From: JAWLCA01 sp041687395
GTDB taxonomy: Bacteria; Pseudomonadota; Alphaproteobacteria; Rhodobacterales; Rhodobacteraceae
Direction of reading: 5' to 3'
Length of the DNA stretch: 64,000 bases
NCBI GenBank assembly: GCA_041687395.1
Contig: JAWLCA010000001.1
Span: 186,001-250,000 of the forward strand
The position numbers and the translations under genes are program-made. Position 1 is the first letter of the stretch; each line of letters opens with the position of its first letter. Below, in pieces: positions 17,603-26,716 of the stretch. Below the pieces are notes generated by a model. The model was not told the origin of the DNA. It searched no databases and saw only the letters and a list, made by a program, of their open reading frames with translations.

Positions 17603-20600
17603 TCAGCCACGCGGCCGCAGCAGCAGCGCGGCGAACATGTAGGCCAGCAGCGTCAGCCCGGCCGCGCCCGCGACGAACAGGGCGAAGGCCCCGCCCAGCG
17701 TGCTTCCCCCCGGCGCGAGTGCCGCAAGTGATGCGGGCAGGTCGCCGGTGACGATCACCACGCCAAGCGTCGCCGCGAACAGCACAGCCAGCCCAAGTGC
17801 GACCCCGCGCGTGAGCCAGTGCGCCCCGCGCGCCCCGCCCCGCGCCGCCAGCGCCCGGCGGGTCGCCTGCAACTGCCGCGCGATGTCATGCTGCGCGGCC
17901 ATCAGCGCCGGCACCACCAGCAGCACCAGCACCATGCCGAAGCCCAGGCCGTAGATCAGCGTGATGACCGTGGGTTTCAGGAACGCCGCCTGGCTGGACC
18001 CTTCGTAGAGCAGCGGCGCAAGGCCTAGCACGGTCGTGAGCGTGGTCAGCAGCACCGGGCGCAAGCGGTCGCAGGCACCGTCGATGATCGCCGGGATCAG
18101 CCCGCGCGTCGCGGCCTTCTGGTCGATGGTGCTGACCAGCACGATCGAGTCGTTGACGATGATCCCCACCATCCCCAGCAGCCCAACGACCGAGAACATG
18201 CTGAGCGCCACACCCCAGTAATGATGGCCCCAGATCGCGCCCACCAGGCCGAAGGGGATGACCGACATGACCACCAGGGGCCGCGTCCAGCTGGAGAAGA
18301 CCCAGGCGAGGACGAGGTAGATGCCGGTCAGGCAGGCGATCAGGCCAAAGGTTGCGTCCGACAGGAACTCGCGCTCCTGCTCCGCGAGCCCCGCCATGTC
18401 CCATGTCACGCCGTGATCCTCGGCGATGCGGGGCAGGATCGTGTCGCGCAGGATGCGGTCGATCTCGGCGGCGCGGGCGGGATCGTCGTCCGCGATCTCG
18501 CCGCTGATGGTGACGACGCGCTGGCCGTTCTCGCGCCGGACGGTGCCGAAGCCCGACTGCACCTTTGCCGTCACGATGTCGGCCAGCGGCACATAAGGGC
18601 CGGTGGGCGCGCGCATCAACGTGCGCTCCAGGAAATCGGCGGTCAGTTCCTGCTGTGGCAGTTCCACGCGGATCGTGGCGGTGCGCAACCCGTCCGGGTA
18701 GCTCGCCGCCTCGATCCCGTTCAGCCGCTGGCGCAGCACGCGGGCCAACTCGCCCGTGGAGAAGCCGAGCGCCTGGCCCTGCGGGGTCAGCTCCAGGATC
18801 AGTTCGTCCTTGTCATAGGCCAGGCTGTCCTCCATTCCCGACACCTCGGGGAAGGGCAGCACGGCGGTCTTCAGCGCCTCGGCCGCGTCCTTCAGCGTGG
18901 TGCTGTCCGCGCCCGAAAAGCGCACCGACAGGGAATCACCCCCGGGGCCGCTGCCCCAGCTGCGGAAGCTCAGGTCTTCCAGCATCGGGTGGCCACGTGT
19001 TTCCTCTTGCAGCCAGGCGACGAATTCGCCGCCGGAATAGGGGCGGAAATCGAGGTCGATCAGTTCGACCGAGATCGCGCCCAGCAGATGCGGCTCCTTG
19101 TTCTCGGCGCTGGGAAGCGGTCGGCCGGAGTTGCCGCCGATCTCACCCGCGGCAAAGGTGATCGGATTGGTGCCGTGTTCCGCCTCCAGCCGGGCGGCCA
19201 GGGTCTCGGTCGCGCGCTGCAGTTCCCGCATCATCTCGAAGGTGTCGTGACGGGTGGCGCCGGGCAGCATCGAGAAGTTGCCGGTGATCGAACCCTGCTC
19301 GGGAGAGGAGAAGAAGCGCCAGGGCACGTCGCCGCGGATGAACAGCGCGGTCTGCAGAGCCAGCAGCAGCACTGCGCCCGCCAGCACCGGATACCGTGCC
19401 CAGATCACAGCGGCCATCAGCGGGCGGAACAGCCGCTCGCGCACCCAGCGAAAGCCCCGGTTCACTTGCCGCGAGGGCCAGTCGTACCAGCGCTCGCGCG
19501 CGGACGCCGCAAGCGCATGGTACATGTGGTTGGGCAGGATCAGGAAGCATTCGATCAGGCTGGCAATCAGCACCGCGATGACCGTCAGCGGAATGTCTGC
19601 GATCATCGCACCCATCCGCCCACCGATGGCCACCAGGGCGAAGAAGGCGATGACGGTGGTCATCGTGGCGGCGAAGACCGGCGCGGCCATTCGCGTTGCC
19701 GCATTTTCCGCCGCCACCGCCGGGGCCTCGCCTAACTCACGCCTTCGGTAATCGGCGTGTTCGCCCACCACGATAGCGTCATCGACGACGATGCCCAGCG
19801 TGATGATCAGCGCGAAAAGCGAAATCATGTTGAGCGACAGGCCCATCGCGTACATCGCGGCGATGGCGGCCAGCAGAGCGACCGGAATGCCGGCGGCGAC
19901 CCAGAAAGCCACACGGGCGTTCAGGAACAGGAACAGCAGGATCACTACCAGCCCCAACCCCATCGCCGCGTTATCCAACAGCAGCGCCAGCCGGCCCGAG
20001 ATCATTTCGGCCCGGGTGCGGACCAGATCGACGCGGACGCCCTGCGGCAGGGTCAGGGCCATCTCGTCCGCCACGCGTTGCACGGTCGCCTGGATGCCGA
20101 TGGCGTCGCCCTGTTCGGCGCGGTCCACGCGGATCGTGACCGCGGGGTCGGCGCCGACGTAATAGGCGCGGGACCGATCCACGCCCTCGACCCGCACCTC
20201 GGCCACGTCGCCCACGCGCAGGACCGATCCGTCGACCCCGCTCCGCAGGGCGACCGCCGCAATCTCGTCGGCGCCGCGGCGGGCGACGCCCGTGCGCACG
20301 CGCGCGGCGCCGTCGCTCACGTCACCCGCCGGATCAGACCGTGCCTCGGCGCCAATGGCGGCGGCGATCTCGGCCAACGAAATGTCGTGGCGGATCAGCG
20401 CGACCGAGGGCACCTCGACGATGGTCTCGGGGGCGGCGACGCCCTGGATCGTGGTGCGGGTGATGCCCTCGGCGAACAGTCGCGCGGTGAATTCATCGGC
20501 GAAGCGCGCCAACTGGTCGACCGAGACCGGGCCGGTAATGACGACATCGGTCACCCGGTCGCGCCAGGTGCCGCGGCGCACGGTCGGCGCGTCGACATCG

Positions 20601-21004
20601 TCGGGCAGGCGGTTGGCGACAGAGTCAACCGCCGCCTGCACGTCATCGGCCGCCTGCGCCACGTCCCAGTCGGGTTCGAATTCCAACGTCAGGACGGCCC
20701 GTCCCTCGGTCGCGCGGCTGTTGGCCTGGGCGACCCCTTCGACGGCAAACAGCGCCGGCTCCAGCACCTGCACGATCGCGGCGTCCACATCCTCGGCGCC
20801 CGCGCCGTCCCAGTTGGCGGTGACGGTCACGTCCTGCACCACCACATCGGGAAAGAATTGCGAACGCATGTTGGGGATGGCGGCAAGACCCGCTGCGACC
20901 ATCAGCACCAGCAGCAGGTTCGCGGCGGTGCGGTGCCGGGTGAAATATGACAGCACCCGCGCGGCGCGGATCCGGTTGGCGTCCGACACTCCCAGCGGCG
21001 CCAC
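17603..21004 (-). CDS. RND efflux transporter, permease subunit
   Basis: This inner-membrane proton-driven RND pump (AcrB/MexB superfamily) has about 1133 residues. It shows the expected duplicated layout: one helix, a large periplasmic loop, six helices, a second loop, then helices. The helix-4 proton-relay motif GIVVDDAIVVGEH with paired Asp is intact. The second half contains the matching GIIVNDSIVLVS. The C-terminal 100 residues include an extra hydrophobic segment. The start is uncertain: a GTG at 21004, four bases after the adaptor stop, was chosen; a GTG at 20989 is also possible. It is co-transcribed with the adaptor gene. No outer-membrane partner gene is adjacent. Confidence 0.93.
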   Translation of the reverse strand: MAPLGVSDANRIRAARVLSYFTRHRTAANLLLVLMVAAGLAAIPNMRSQFFPDVVVQDVTVTANWDGAGAEDVDAAIVQVLEPALFAVEGVAQANSRATEGRAVLTLEFEPDWDVAQAADDVQAAVDSVANRLPDDVDAPTVRRGTWRDRVTDVVITGPVSVDQLARFADEFTARLFAEGITRTTIQGVAAPETIVEVPSVALIRHDISLAEIAAAIGAEARSDPAGDVSDGAARVRTGVARRGADEIAAVALRSGVDGSVLRVGDVAEVRVEGVDRSRAYYVGADPAVTIRVDRAEQGDAIGIQATVQRVADEMALTLPQGVRVDLVRTRAEMISGRLALLLDNAAMGLGLVVILLFLFLNARVAFWVAAGIPVALLAAIAAMYAMGLSLNMISLFALIITLGIVVDDAIVVGEHADYRRRELGEAPAVAAENAATRMAAPVFAATMTTVIAFFALVAIGGRMGAMIADIPLTVIAVLIASLIECFLILPNHMYHALAASARERWYDWPSRQVNRGFRWVRERLFRPLMAAVIWARYPVLAGAVLLLALQTALFIRGDVPWRFFSSPEQGSITGNFSMLPGATRHDTFEMMRELQRATETLAARLEAEHGTNPITFAAGEIGGNSGRPLPSAENKEPHLLGAISVELIDLDFRPYSGGEFVAWLQEETRGHPMLEDLSFRSWGSGPGGDSLSVRFSGADSTTLKDAAEALKTAVLPFPEVSGMEDSLAYDKDELILELTPQGQALGFSTGELARVLRQRLNGIEAASYPDGLRTATIRVELPQQELTADFLERTLMRAPTGPYVPLADIVTAKVQSGFGTVRRENGQRVVTISGEIADDDPARAAEIDRILRDTILPRIAEDHGVTWDMAGLAEQEREFLSDATFGLIACLTGIYLVLAWVFSSWTRPLVVMSVIPFGLVGAIWGHHYWGVALSMFSVVGLLGMVGIIVNDSIVLVSTIDQKAATRGLIPAIIDGACDRLRPVLLTTLTTVLGLAPLLYEGSSQAAFLKPTVITLIYGLGFGMVLVLLVVPALMAAQHDIARQLQATRRALAARGGARGAHWLTRGVALGLAVLFAATLGVVIVTGDLPASLAALAPGGSTLGGAFALFVAGAAGLTLLAYMFAALLLRPRG

Positions 21005-21008
21005 GGGC

Positions 21009-22484
21009 CTAGCCCCCGCGCCGGGCTTCAAGCTGCGCAATTACCCCGGCGGGCACCATGTCCTGCGACAGCTGCGACAGGATGCGCGCCTTGGCCTTGG
21101 CTGGCAGTCCGGCGTTGCCCTCGACCTCTGCGATCAGTTCGGCGCGGCGTTCGGCGCTGAGTGCGACCATCACCGGGGCGTCGGGCGGCAGGGCCATTGC
21201 GGTGTCGCCGTCGGTCGCGGGCCGGATCGGTCGGACGCGTATGCCGGCGCCCAGAGTCGGCGCGCGTTCGGCCACCACCTCAAGACCCTCCAGCGCTGCC
21301 GCGGCAACGATGACCTCGTTGCCCTGCCGGCGCAGGATTTCGATCGCGACTGTCTCCAGCCTTTCGCCCTCGCCGACTACCAGCACGCGGCCTTCAGAAT
21401 CGACGGCACTCGCCGGCAGAAGCGCGACACTGTGCAGCGCCGGCTCCTTCACTGCGACGGTCACGAAATCGCCGGGCCGGAAGCCCCGCGGCGCGTCGAG
21501 CCTCGCGTAAAGCAGGCGGCCGGTCTGACCCTCTCCCACCGCCGCGCCGACGCGGGTGACCTCCCCGCTGGTCGCGATCTCGGCCCCCATCACGTCAAGC
21601 GAGATGGTGACGGGAGCCGGCCCCAGCCGGCCGTCGTCATCCAGAAGCCGCGCGAATTGAGAGGTCGAGAGGCGAAAGGTCACCTCCATCTCGTCAGGGT
21701 CGATCAGCACGGCGAGCCGTTCGTTCGCGGTCACAAGTCCGCCCGCAACCACCGCTACCTCGGCCAGGGCGCCGTCGAACTCGGCGGTGATCTCGGTCTC
21801 GGCCAGCCGCCGCTCGGCCTCGGCCACGGTGATCCGCTGCCGGGCCAGCGCGTTTTCGGCCTGATCGCGCCGGGCCTGGGCCTGGGCCTGGGCCTCGCGG
21901 CGCGACAGCACGGCCTGTGCGGCGGCCGAAAGTGCAAGCTCGGCCGTCTCTACCGCCGCCGCGCTGCCGACGCCGCGATCGGCCAGATCGCGCTGGCGCG
22001 TCAGCGCGGTGGTGCGCAGAACGGCCTGTGCCTGAGCGGCGGCCAGATCGTCGGCGGCCAGGTCCAGCGCACGGGTCGCGTCACGCAGCTCCGCCTCGGC
22101 ACGGTCCAGATCGGTTTCGGCCAGATCGCGGGCGGATTGCGCATCTGACGGGTCAATTCGTGCCAGCAAGTCTCCCGCGCGCACCTCGGCCCCATCTTCG
22201 AACCCCGGGGCAAGATGGACCAGGCGCCCGCCGAGGGGCGCGCGCAGGTCCAGTGTGCGACGGCTGCGCACCTCGCCAAAGGTGCGCAGTTCGGGGCTGA
22301 TCGTCTGGGGCGTGACCGCGATGACGTTGACCGAAAATATCCGTTCGCGCGCGATGCCGGGGCGGCCCGTGGCCTCCGCACGCTCTTGCACCGCGCCGCG
22401 GATCGTCTGCCCGGCCATGGCCAGCAACCCGACTGTCAGGGACAGCAGGAATAGCCCGATCAGGCTGCGGCGCAGAAACTGCAT
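21009..22484 (-). CDS. RND efflux periplasmic adaptor subunit
   Basis: This HlyD/AcrA-type membrane fusion protein has 491 residues. It has an N-terminal membrane anchor (RRSLIGLFLLSLTVGLLAMA) and a lipoyl half-motif with PLGGRLVHLAPGFEDGAEVR. A long Ala/Glu/Arg-rich coiled-coil hairpin spans about residues 125-225. The second lipoyl half follows, then the beta-barrel and membrane-proximal domains. A C-terminal segment of about 65 residues (VMVALSAERRAELIAEVEG...) is an additional helical tail. It precedes the permease gene by four bases. Export substrates cannot be deduced. Confidence 0.92.
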   Translation of the reverse strand: MQFLRRSLIGLFLLSLTVGLLAMAGQTIRGAVQERAEATGRPGIARERIFSVNVIAVTPQTISPELRTFGEVRSRRTLDLRAPLGGRLVHLAPGFEDGAEVRAGDLLARIDPSDAQSARDLAETDLDRAEAELRDATRALDLAADDLAAAQAQAVLRTTALTRQRDLADRGVGSAAAVETAELALSAAAQAVLSRREAQAQAQARRDQAENALARQRITVAEAERRLAETEITAEFDGALAEVAVVAGGLVTANERLAVLIDPDEMEVTFRLSTSQFARLLDDDGRLGPAPVTISLDVMGAEIATSGEVTRVGAAVGEGQTGRLLYARLDAPRGFRPGDFVTVAVKEPALHSVALLPASAVDSEGRVLVVGEGERLETVAIEILRRQGNEVIVAAAALEGLEVVAERAPTLGAGIRVRPIRPATDGDTAMALPPDAPVMVALSAERRAELIAEVEGNAGLPAKAKARILSQLSQDMVPAGVIAQLEARRGG

Positions 22485-22602
22485 TGTGTCGTCATCCCCT
22501 GCCGTCGCTCGGTCACATGCTGCAGATCGCATCGGTGGGTGCAGTATGGGGCAAATCCGCCCCCGGTCCATGCGGCTGTAATGACATCAACGTGCGGGGC
22601 CG

Positions 22603-23145
22603 CTACTTCCGTCGCTTGTGTTCCTCAAGACGCGGAAAGATTTCGACGAAGTTGCAGGGCAGGTGGCGATAGTCCAGTTGCCAGCGCAGGATTTCGTCCC
22701 AGGCGTCGCGGCAGGCGCCGGGACTGCCGGGCAGGGCAAACAGATAGGTGCCCTGCGCCACCCCGCCGCAGGCGCGGCTTTGCACGGCCGAGGTGCCGAT
22801 CTTCTGCATCGACACCATCGTGAAGACAGTGCCGAAGGCCTCGATCTCTTTCTCGTAGACGTCGCGATGCGCCTCGACCGTGACGTCGCGCCCGGTCAGC
22901 CCGGTGCCGCCGGTGGTCAGGATCACGTCGATGTCGGGGTTGAAGCACCAGTCCCGAAGCTTTGCGGCGATCTCGGCGCGCTCGTCCTTCACGATGTCGC
23001 GCGAGGCCAGCGTATGGCCGGCGCCGGTCAGCCGGTCCACCAGCGTATCTCCGGACCGGTCCTGATCTGGGGTGCGGGTGTCAGAGACCGTCAGCACGGC
23101 GATGCGGACGGGGATGAAGTCGCGGGTTTCGTCGATCCGGCTCAT
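22603..23145 (-). CDS. moaB: Molybdenum cofactor biosynthesis protein B
   Basis: This MogA/MoaB-like protein acts in molybdopterin metabolism, probably adenylylation of molybdopterin. It has 180 residues. The diagnostic loop TTGGTGLTGRDVT is present, together with AVLTVSDTRTPDQDRSG near the start and ALPGSPGACRDAWDEI toward the end. The ATG at 23145 overlaps the end of the glycosylase gene by four bases. A second molybdenum cofactor gene, moaA, lies in the same window at about 59.5-60.5 kb but is not linked. Confidence 0.95.
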   Translation of the reverse strand: MSRIDETRDFIPVRIAVLTVSDTRTPDQDRSGDTLVDRLTGAGHTLASRDIVKDERAEIAAKLRDWCFNPDIDVILTTGGTGLTGRDVTVEAHRDVYEKEIEAFGTVFTMVSMQKIGTSAVQSRACGGVAQGTYLFALPGSPGACRDAWDEILRWQLDYRHLPCNFVEIFPRLEEHKRRK

Positions 23146-23933
23146 GGTCTCTCTTTCAGGCGGGCTTGAAGGGTCAGCAGATCGGCCCATGCGTCGCGTT
23201 TCGCGGCGGGGTTGCGCAGCAGATAGGCGGGGTGGAGCATCGGCAGCACCGGCCGGCCCCAACCCTCGGTCCAATCTCCGCGCATCTTCGTGATCCCGCG
23301 CCGATTCAGGATCGCGCCGCAGGGCGTGTTGCCCATCAGGATCAGGATCTCCGGATCGGCCAGTTCGACATGACGTGCGACGAAAGGCAGCATCATCGCC
23401 ATCTCCGGCGCAGTCGGCTCTCGATTCTGCGGCGGCCGCCACGGCAGGATGTTCGAGATATAAAGCGCGCGCTCGGCATCCGCGTGGTCGCGCGCCATGC
23501 CGATGGCGGCGAACATCCGGTCGAGCAACTGGCCGGCGCGGCCGACGAAGGGGCGGCCCTTCATGTCCTCGTCCCGCCCCGGCGCCTCACCCAGGATCAT
23601 GACCCGCGCGCCGGGCCGGCCATCGGCAAAGACGAAGTTGCGCGCGCCGCGCTTCAACTCGCAACGGTCGAATCCGGCCTGCGCTTCAGCCAGGGCGTCC
23701 AGTGTTGCGGCCCCGGCAGCCAGTGTGCGCGCCTCGTCGACCGGGTCGGCCAAGGGTTCGGATGGGGGGGGGGGCGCGGGGACCAGGGGGGCCGCGGCAG
23801 CAACCGGCGGCTCGGGCGCGGTAAGTTCGTAGCGGTTGACGGGCACCTCGCCAATGCATTCGTCCGCGCCAAGCTCGACCTGCCAGTCGAGCAGCGCAAG
23901 AGCCTGGGCAGGGTCCATCATCGCTGCGTCCAT
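23142..23933 (-). CDS. Uracil-DNA glycosylase, family-4-like, with most Fe-S cysteines missing
   Basis: The protein is predicted to remove uracil from DNA. It has 263 residues. An N-terminal domain of about 75 residues contains a Pro/Ala-rich linker (41-60), and the glycosylase core follows. Catalytic motifs are intact: GEAPGRDED at 115-123 and HPAYLL at 234-239, plus GRPFVGRAGQLLDRM. In canonical family 4 enzymes four cysteines hold a 4Fe-4S cluster. Here only Cys91 lies at such a position, and the others read Phe, Trp165 and Met/Leu. An 11-base G run (23764-23774, plus strand) encodes the prolines; the frame stays open through it. Confidence 0.88.
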   Translation of the reverse strand: MDAAMMDPAQALALLDWQVELGADECIGEVPVNRYELTAPEPPVAAAAPLVPAPPPPSEPLADPVDEARTLAAGAATLDALAEAQAGFDRCELKRGARNFVFADGRPGARVMILGEAPGRDEDMKGRPFVGRAGQLLDRMFAAIGMARDHADAERALYISNILPWRPPQNREPTAPEMAMMLPFVARHVELADPEILILMGNTPCGAILNRRGITKMRGDWTEGWGRPVLPMLHPAYLLRNPAAKRDAWADLLTLQARLKERP

Positions 23934-24031
23934 GGCGCGAACCTAGGCGCGCGGCGGGGCAAGGTAAAGCGGCCCGCTTGCCGCGCACGATCGCCCTTCC
24001 TATAAGCGGACGGGGCAGGCAGAGGGCATCC

Positions 24032-24997
24032 ATGACGTTCCGCGCACGGCATCTTCTGGGGATAGAGCCCCTGCACCCGACCGAGATCACCACGCTGCTG
24101 GATCTGGCCGACCGCTACGTCGACGTGAACCGTCGCACGATCAAGCATGCTGACGCGCTGGCGGGCATGACCCAGATCAACATGTTCTTCGAGGCATCGA
24201 CCCGCACGCAGGCCAGTTTCGAGCTGGCGGGCAAGCGGTTGGGGGCGGATGTGATGAACATGGCGGTGGCGCTGTCGAGCGTGAAGAAGGGCGAGACGCT
24301 GATCGACACGGCACTGACCCTGAACGCGATGCACCCGGACCTGCTCGTCGTGCGCCACCCAAGTTCCGGCGCGGTGAACCTGCTGGCGGAAAAGGTGAAT
24401 TGCGCCGTCCTGAACGCGGGCGACGGGCGGCACGAACACCCCACCCAGGCGCTGCTGGATGCGCTGACGATCCGTCGCGCCAAGGGACGGCTCCACCGAC
24501 TTACGGTCGCGATCTGCGGTGACATCGCGCATTCGCGTGTTGCCCGGTCGAACATCCTGCTGCTGGGCAAGATGGAAAGCCGCGTGCGCCTGATCGGGCC
24601 GCCGACGCTGATGCCCGCGGGTGCCGCCGACTGGGGATGCGAGGTCTACGACGACATGGCCGCGGGCCTTGAGGGGGCCGACGTGGTGATGATGCTCAGG
24701 ATTCAGAAGGAGCGCATGGATGGCGCCTTCATCCCGTCCGAGCGTGAATATTTTCACCGCTACGGACTGGATGCCGAGAAGCTGGCCCACGCCAAGCCCG
24801 ACGCCATCGTGATGCATCCCGGCCCGATGAACCGAGGGGTGGAGATCGACGGCACGCTGGCTGACGACATCAATCGCAGCGTGATCCAGGAACAGGTGGA
24901 AATGGGCGTCGCCGTCCGCATGGCGGCGATGGACCTGCTGGCGCGCAATCTGAAGGCCTGGCGCGGCGCGCAGGCGGCGGGGGATGTCTATGTCTGA
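24032..24997 (+). CDS. pyrB: Aspartate carbamoyltransferase catalytic subunit
   Basis: This enzyme makes carbamoyl-aspartate from carbamoyl phosphate and aspartate, the first committed step of pyrimidine synthesis. It has 321 residues. The carbamoyl phosphate loop STRTQASFE (56-64), the neighbouring-subunit Lys in SVKKGET and HPTQALLD are all present. Aspartate binding is marked by MLRIQKERMDG and HPGPMNRGVEID. The ATG at 24032 (MTFRARHLLG) fits family starts. No pyrI follows. Instead a small membrane protein gene and an inactive dihydroorotase homologue overlap in sequence, as in systems where a pseudo-dihydroorotase assembles with PyrB. Confidence 0.97.
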   Translation: MTFRARHLLGIEPLHPTEITTLLDLADRYVDVNRRTIKHADALAGMTQINMFFEASTRTQASFELAGKRLGADVMNMAVALSSVKKGETLIDTALTLNAMHPDLLVVRHPSSGAVNLLAEKVNCAVLNAGDGRHEHPTQALLDALTIRRAKGRLHRLTVAICGDIAHSRVARSNILLLGKMESRVRLIGPPTLMPAGAADWGCEVYDDMAAGLEGADVVMMLRIQKERMDGAFIPSEREYFHRYGLDAEKLAHAKPDAIVMHPGPMNRGVEIDGTLADDINRSVIQEQVEMGVAVRMAAMDLLARNLKAWRGAQAAGDVYV

Positions 24998-25430
24998 ACT
25001 GCTGCAGCTGGTCGAGGGCGAGAAGGTTCAGGCGAGGTTCCGTGCCGACCGCGGCACCTATTGGCGAGACAACGCGATGATGGGGGCGGTCGGGATCGCC
25101 GGGGCCTTTGTCATCCTGGCGCTGCTGGGTCGGATCGATCAGGCGGGCATCGCGGCCATCGGCGTGGTTCTGGGGATCGGCTTGCGCGCGGCCTATCTGG
25201 CGTCGGAAACGCTGGGCAACGAATGGGTGCTGACCGACCGTCGCCTGCTGGGCCCGCAGGGGCGGATCGTGTTGCTGCTGGAACTGGAAACCGTGCGGAG
25301 CCTGATGTCAGACGTGCAGATCATCACCAAGGCGGGCGACAAGCACCTGATCAAGCATCAATCGGACAAGGCAGCCACCATCGCGGCGATCGAAAAGGCG
25401 CGGGACCGTCGCCGCAAGGTGGCGAAATGA
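24984..25430 (+). CDS. Small membrane protein with PH-like domain, between pyrB and pyrC'
   Basis: This 148-residue protein has two hydrophobic segments at about 33-51 and 53-68. A soluble C-terminal part resembles a bacterial pleckstrin-homology domain (NEWVLTDRRLLG, then strands and a helix AATIAAIEKARDRRR). The start overlaps pyrB by 14 bases (MSMSELL) or 8 bases (MSELL), and its end overlaps pyrC' by four (ATGA). This tight packing puts it in the pyrimidine operon, though nothing in the sequence indicates a pyrimidine role. Its function is unknown. Confidence 0.8.
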   Translation: MSMSELLQLVEGEKVQARFRADRGTYWRDNAMMGAVGIAGAFVILALLGRIDQAGIAAIGVVLGIGLRAAYLASETLGNEWVLTDRRLLGPQGRIVLLLELETVRSLMSDVQIITKAGDKHLIKHQSDKAATIAAIEKARDRRRKVAK

Positions 25431-26716
25431 TCACGTATCTTGAAAACGCCCGCCTGATCGACCCCGAGGCGGGAGAGGAGCGTGTGGGCAACGTGGTGCT
25501 GGACGGCGGTGTTATCGCCGCCATCGGCGCCGCGCAGCCGCCCAAGGGCGCCCGCGTGATCGACTGTGCGGGCAAGTGCCTTGCCCCCGGTATCGTCGAC
25601 TGGGGCGTCAAGGTCGGCGAGCCGGGGGAGCGGCACCGCGAAAGCTTCCGCTCGGCCGGGCTGGCGGCGGCGGCTGGCGGCGTCACGACCATCATCGCGC
25701 GCCCAGATACCACGCCCGCCATCGACAGTCCCGAAGTGCTGGAATTCGTCACCCGCCGCGCAGCCGAGGCGAGCCCGGTGCGCATCGGTCACATGGCGGC
25801 CCTGACTCGCGCGCGGCAAGGGCGCGAGATGGTCGAGATCGGGTTTCTGAAGGACGCGGGCGCCATTGCCTTCACCGACTGCGACCATGTGGTGACCGAC
25901 ACGCGCATCCTGTCGCGCTGCCTGACCTATGCGCGCGGCCTTGGGGTCCTGGTCGTTGGCCATCCGCAGGACCCGGGCCTGTCGCGCGGTGCGGTCGCCA
26001 CGTCTGGCAAGTTCGCCAGCCTGCGGGGCTTGCCCGCCGTGTCGCCCATGGCGGAACGCATGGGTTTCGACCGCGACATGGGCCTGGTCGAGCTGACGGG
26101 CGTGCGCTACCACGCCGACCAGATCACCTGTGCCCGCACCCTGCCAGCGCTGGAGCGCGCCAAGGCGAACGGTCTGGACGTGACAGCGGGCGTGTCGATC
26201 CATCACCTGACGCTGAACGAGTTCGACGTGGGCGATTACCGCACCTTCTTCAGGTTGACCCCGCCGCTTCGGGCCGAGGATGACCGGCTGGCGATGGTGC
26301 AGGCGGTGGCCGACGGGGTGATCGACGTGATCTGTTCGCAGCACACGCCCGCCGACGAGGAATCGAAACGCCTGCCGTTCGAGGAGGCGACGCCCGGCGC
26401 CGTGGGGCTAGAGACGCTTCTGGCCGCCGCGATGCGGCTTCACCACGCCGGGGCGCTCAGCCTGCCGCACCTGTTCCGCGCGTTGTCGCTGAACCCCGCG
26501 CGCCGTCTGGGCCTGGCCGGTGGTCGGCTGGCCGAGGGCGCGCCCGCCGATCTGGTACTGTTCGATCCCGATGCGCCATTCGTTCTGGACCGCTTCACGC
26601 TGCAATCGAAGTCGAAGAACACACCTTTTGATGGGGCGCGCCTGCAGGGGCGCGTGCTGGCCACCCTTGTGGGCGGACGTCAGGTCTTCGGTTCCAAGGA
26701 ATGCCCATGCCCGTGA
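25427..26716 (+). CDS. Dihydroorotase-like protein PyrC' (predicted non-catalytic)
   Basis: The 429-residue protein has the dihydroorotase amidohydrolase fold, with LAPGIVD, a barrel centre, VSIHHLTLNEFD and a C-terminal PADLVLFDPDAP strand. The metal-binding motif DxHxHxRxPG is replaced by Asp58-Trp-Gly60-Val-Lys62-Val-Gly64-Glu-Pro-Gly, so both zinc histidines and the substrate Arg are gone. The usual DHAPH motif reads QHTPA, with the catalytic Asp replaced by Gln305 and the last His by Ala309. Annotation as active PyrC would be wrong. Inactive homologues of this type act as scaffolds for PyrB in other bacteria. A genuine pyrC must lie elsewhere. Confidence 0.9.
   Translation: MITYLENARLIDPEAGEERVGNVVLDGGVIAAIGAAQPPKGARVIDCAGKCLAPGIVDWGVKVGEPGERHRESFRSAGLAAAAGGVTTIIARPDTTPAIDSPEVLEFVTRRAAEASPVRIGHMAALTRARQGREMVEIGFLKDAGAIAFTDCDHVVTDTRILSRCLTYARGLGVLVVGHPQDPGLSRGAVATSGKFASLRGLPAVSPMAERMGFDRDMGLVELTGVRYHADQITCARTLPALERAKANGLDVTAGVSIHHLTLNEFDVGDYRTFFRLTPPLRAEDDRLAMVQAVADGVIDVICSQHTPADEESKRLPFEEATPGAVGLETLLAAAMRLHHAGALSLPHLFRALSLNPARRLGLAGGRLAEGAPADLVLFDPDAPFVLDRFTLQSKSKNTPFDGARLQGRVLATLVGGRQVFGSKECPCP

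Noticed and set aside
23764..23774. Frameshift in the uracil-DNA glycosylase gene at the 11-base G run
   Set aside because: The frame stays open and motifs on both sides are in the same frame, so no break is needed, although a length change here would inactivate the gene.
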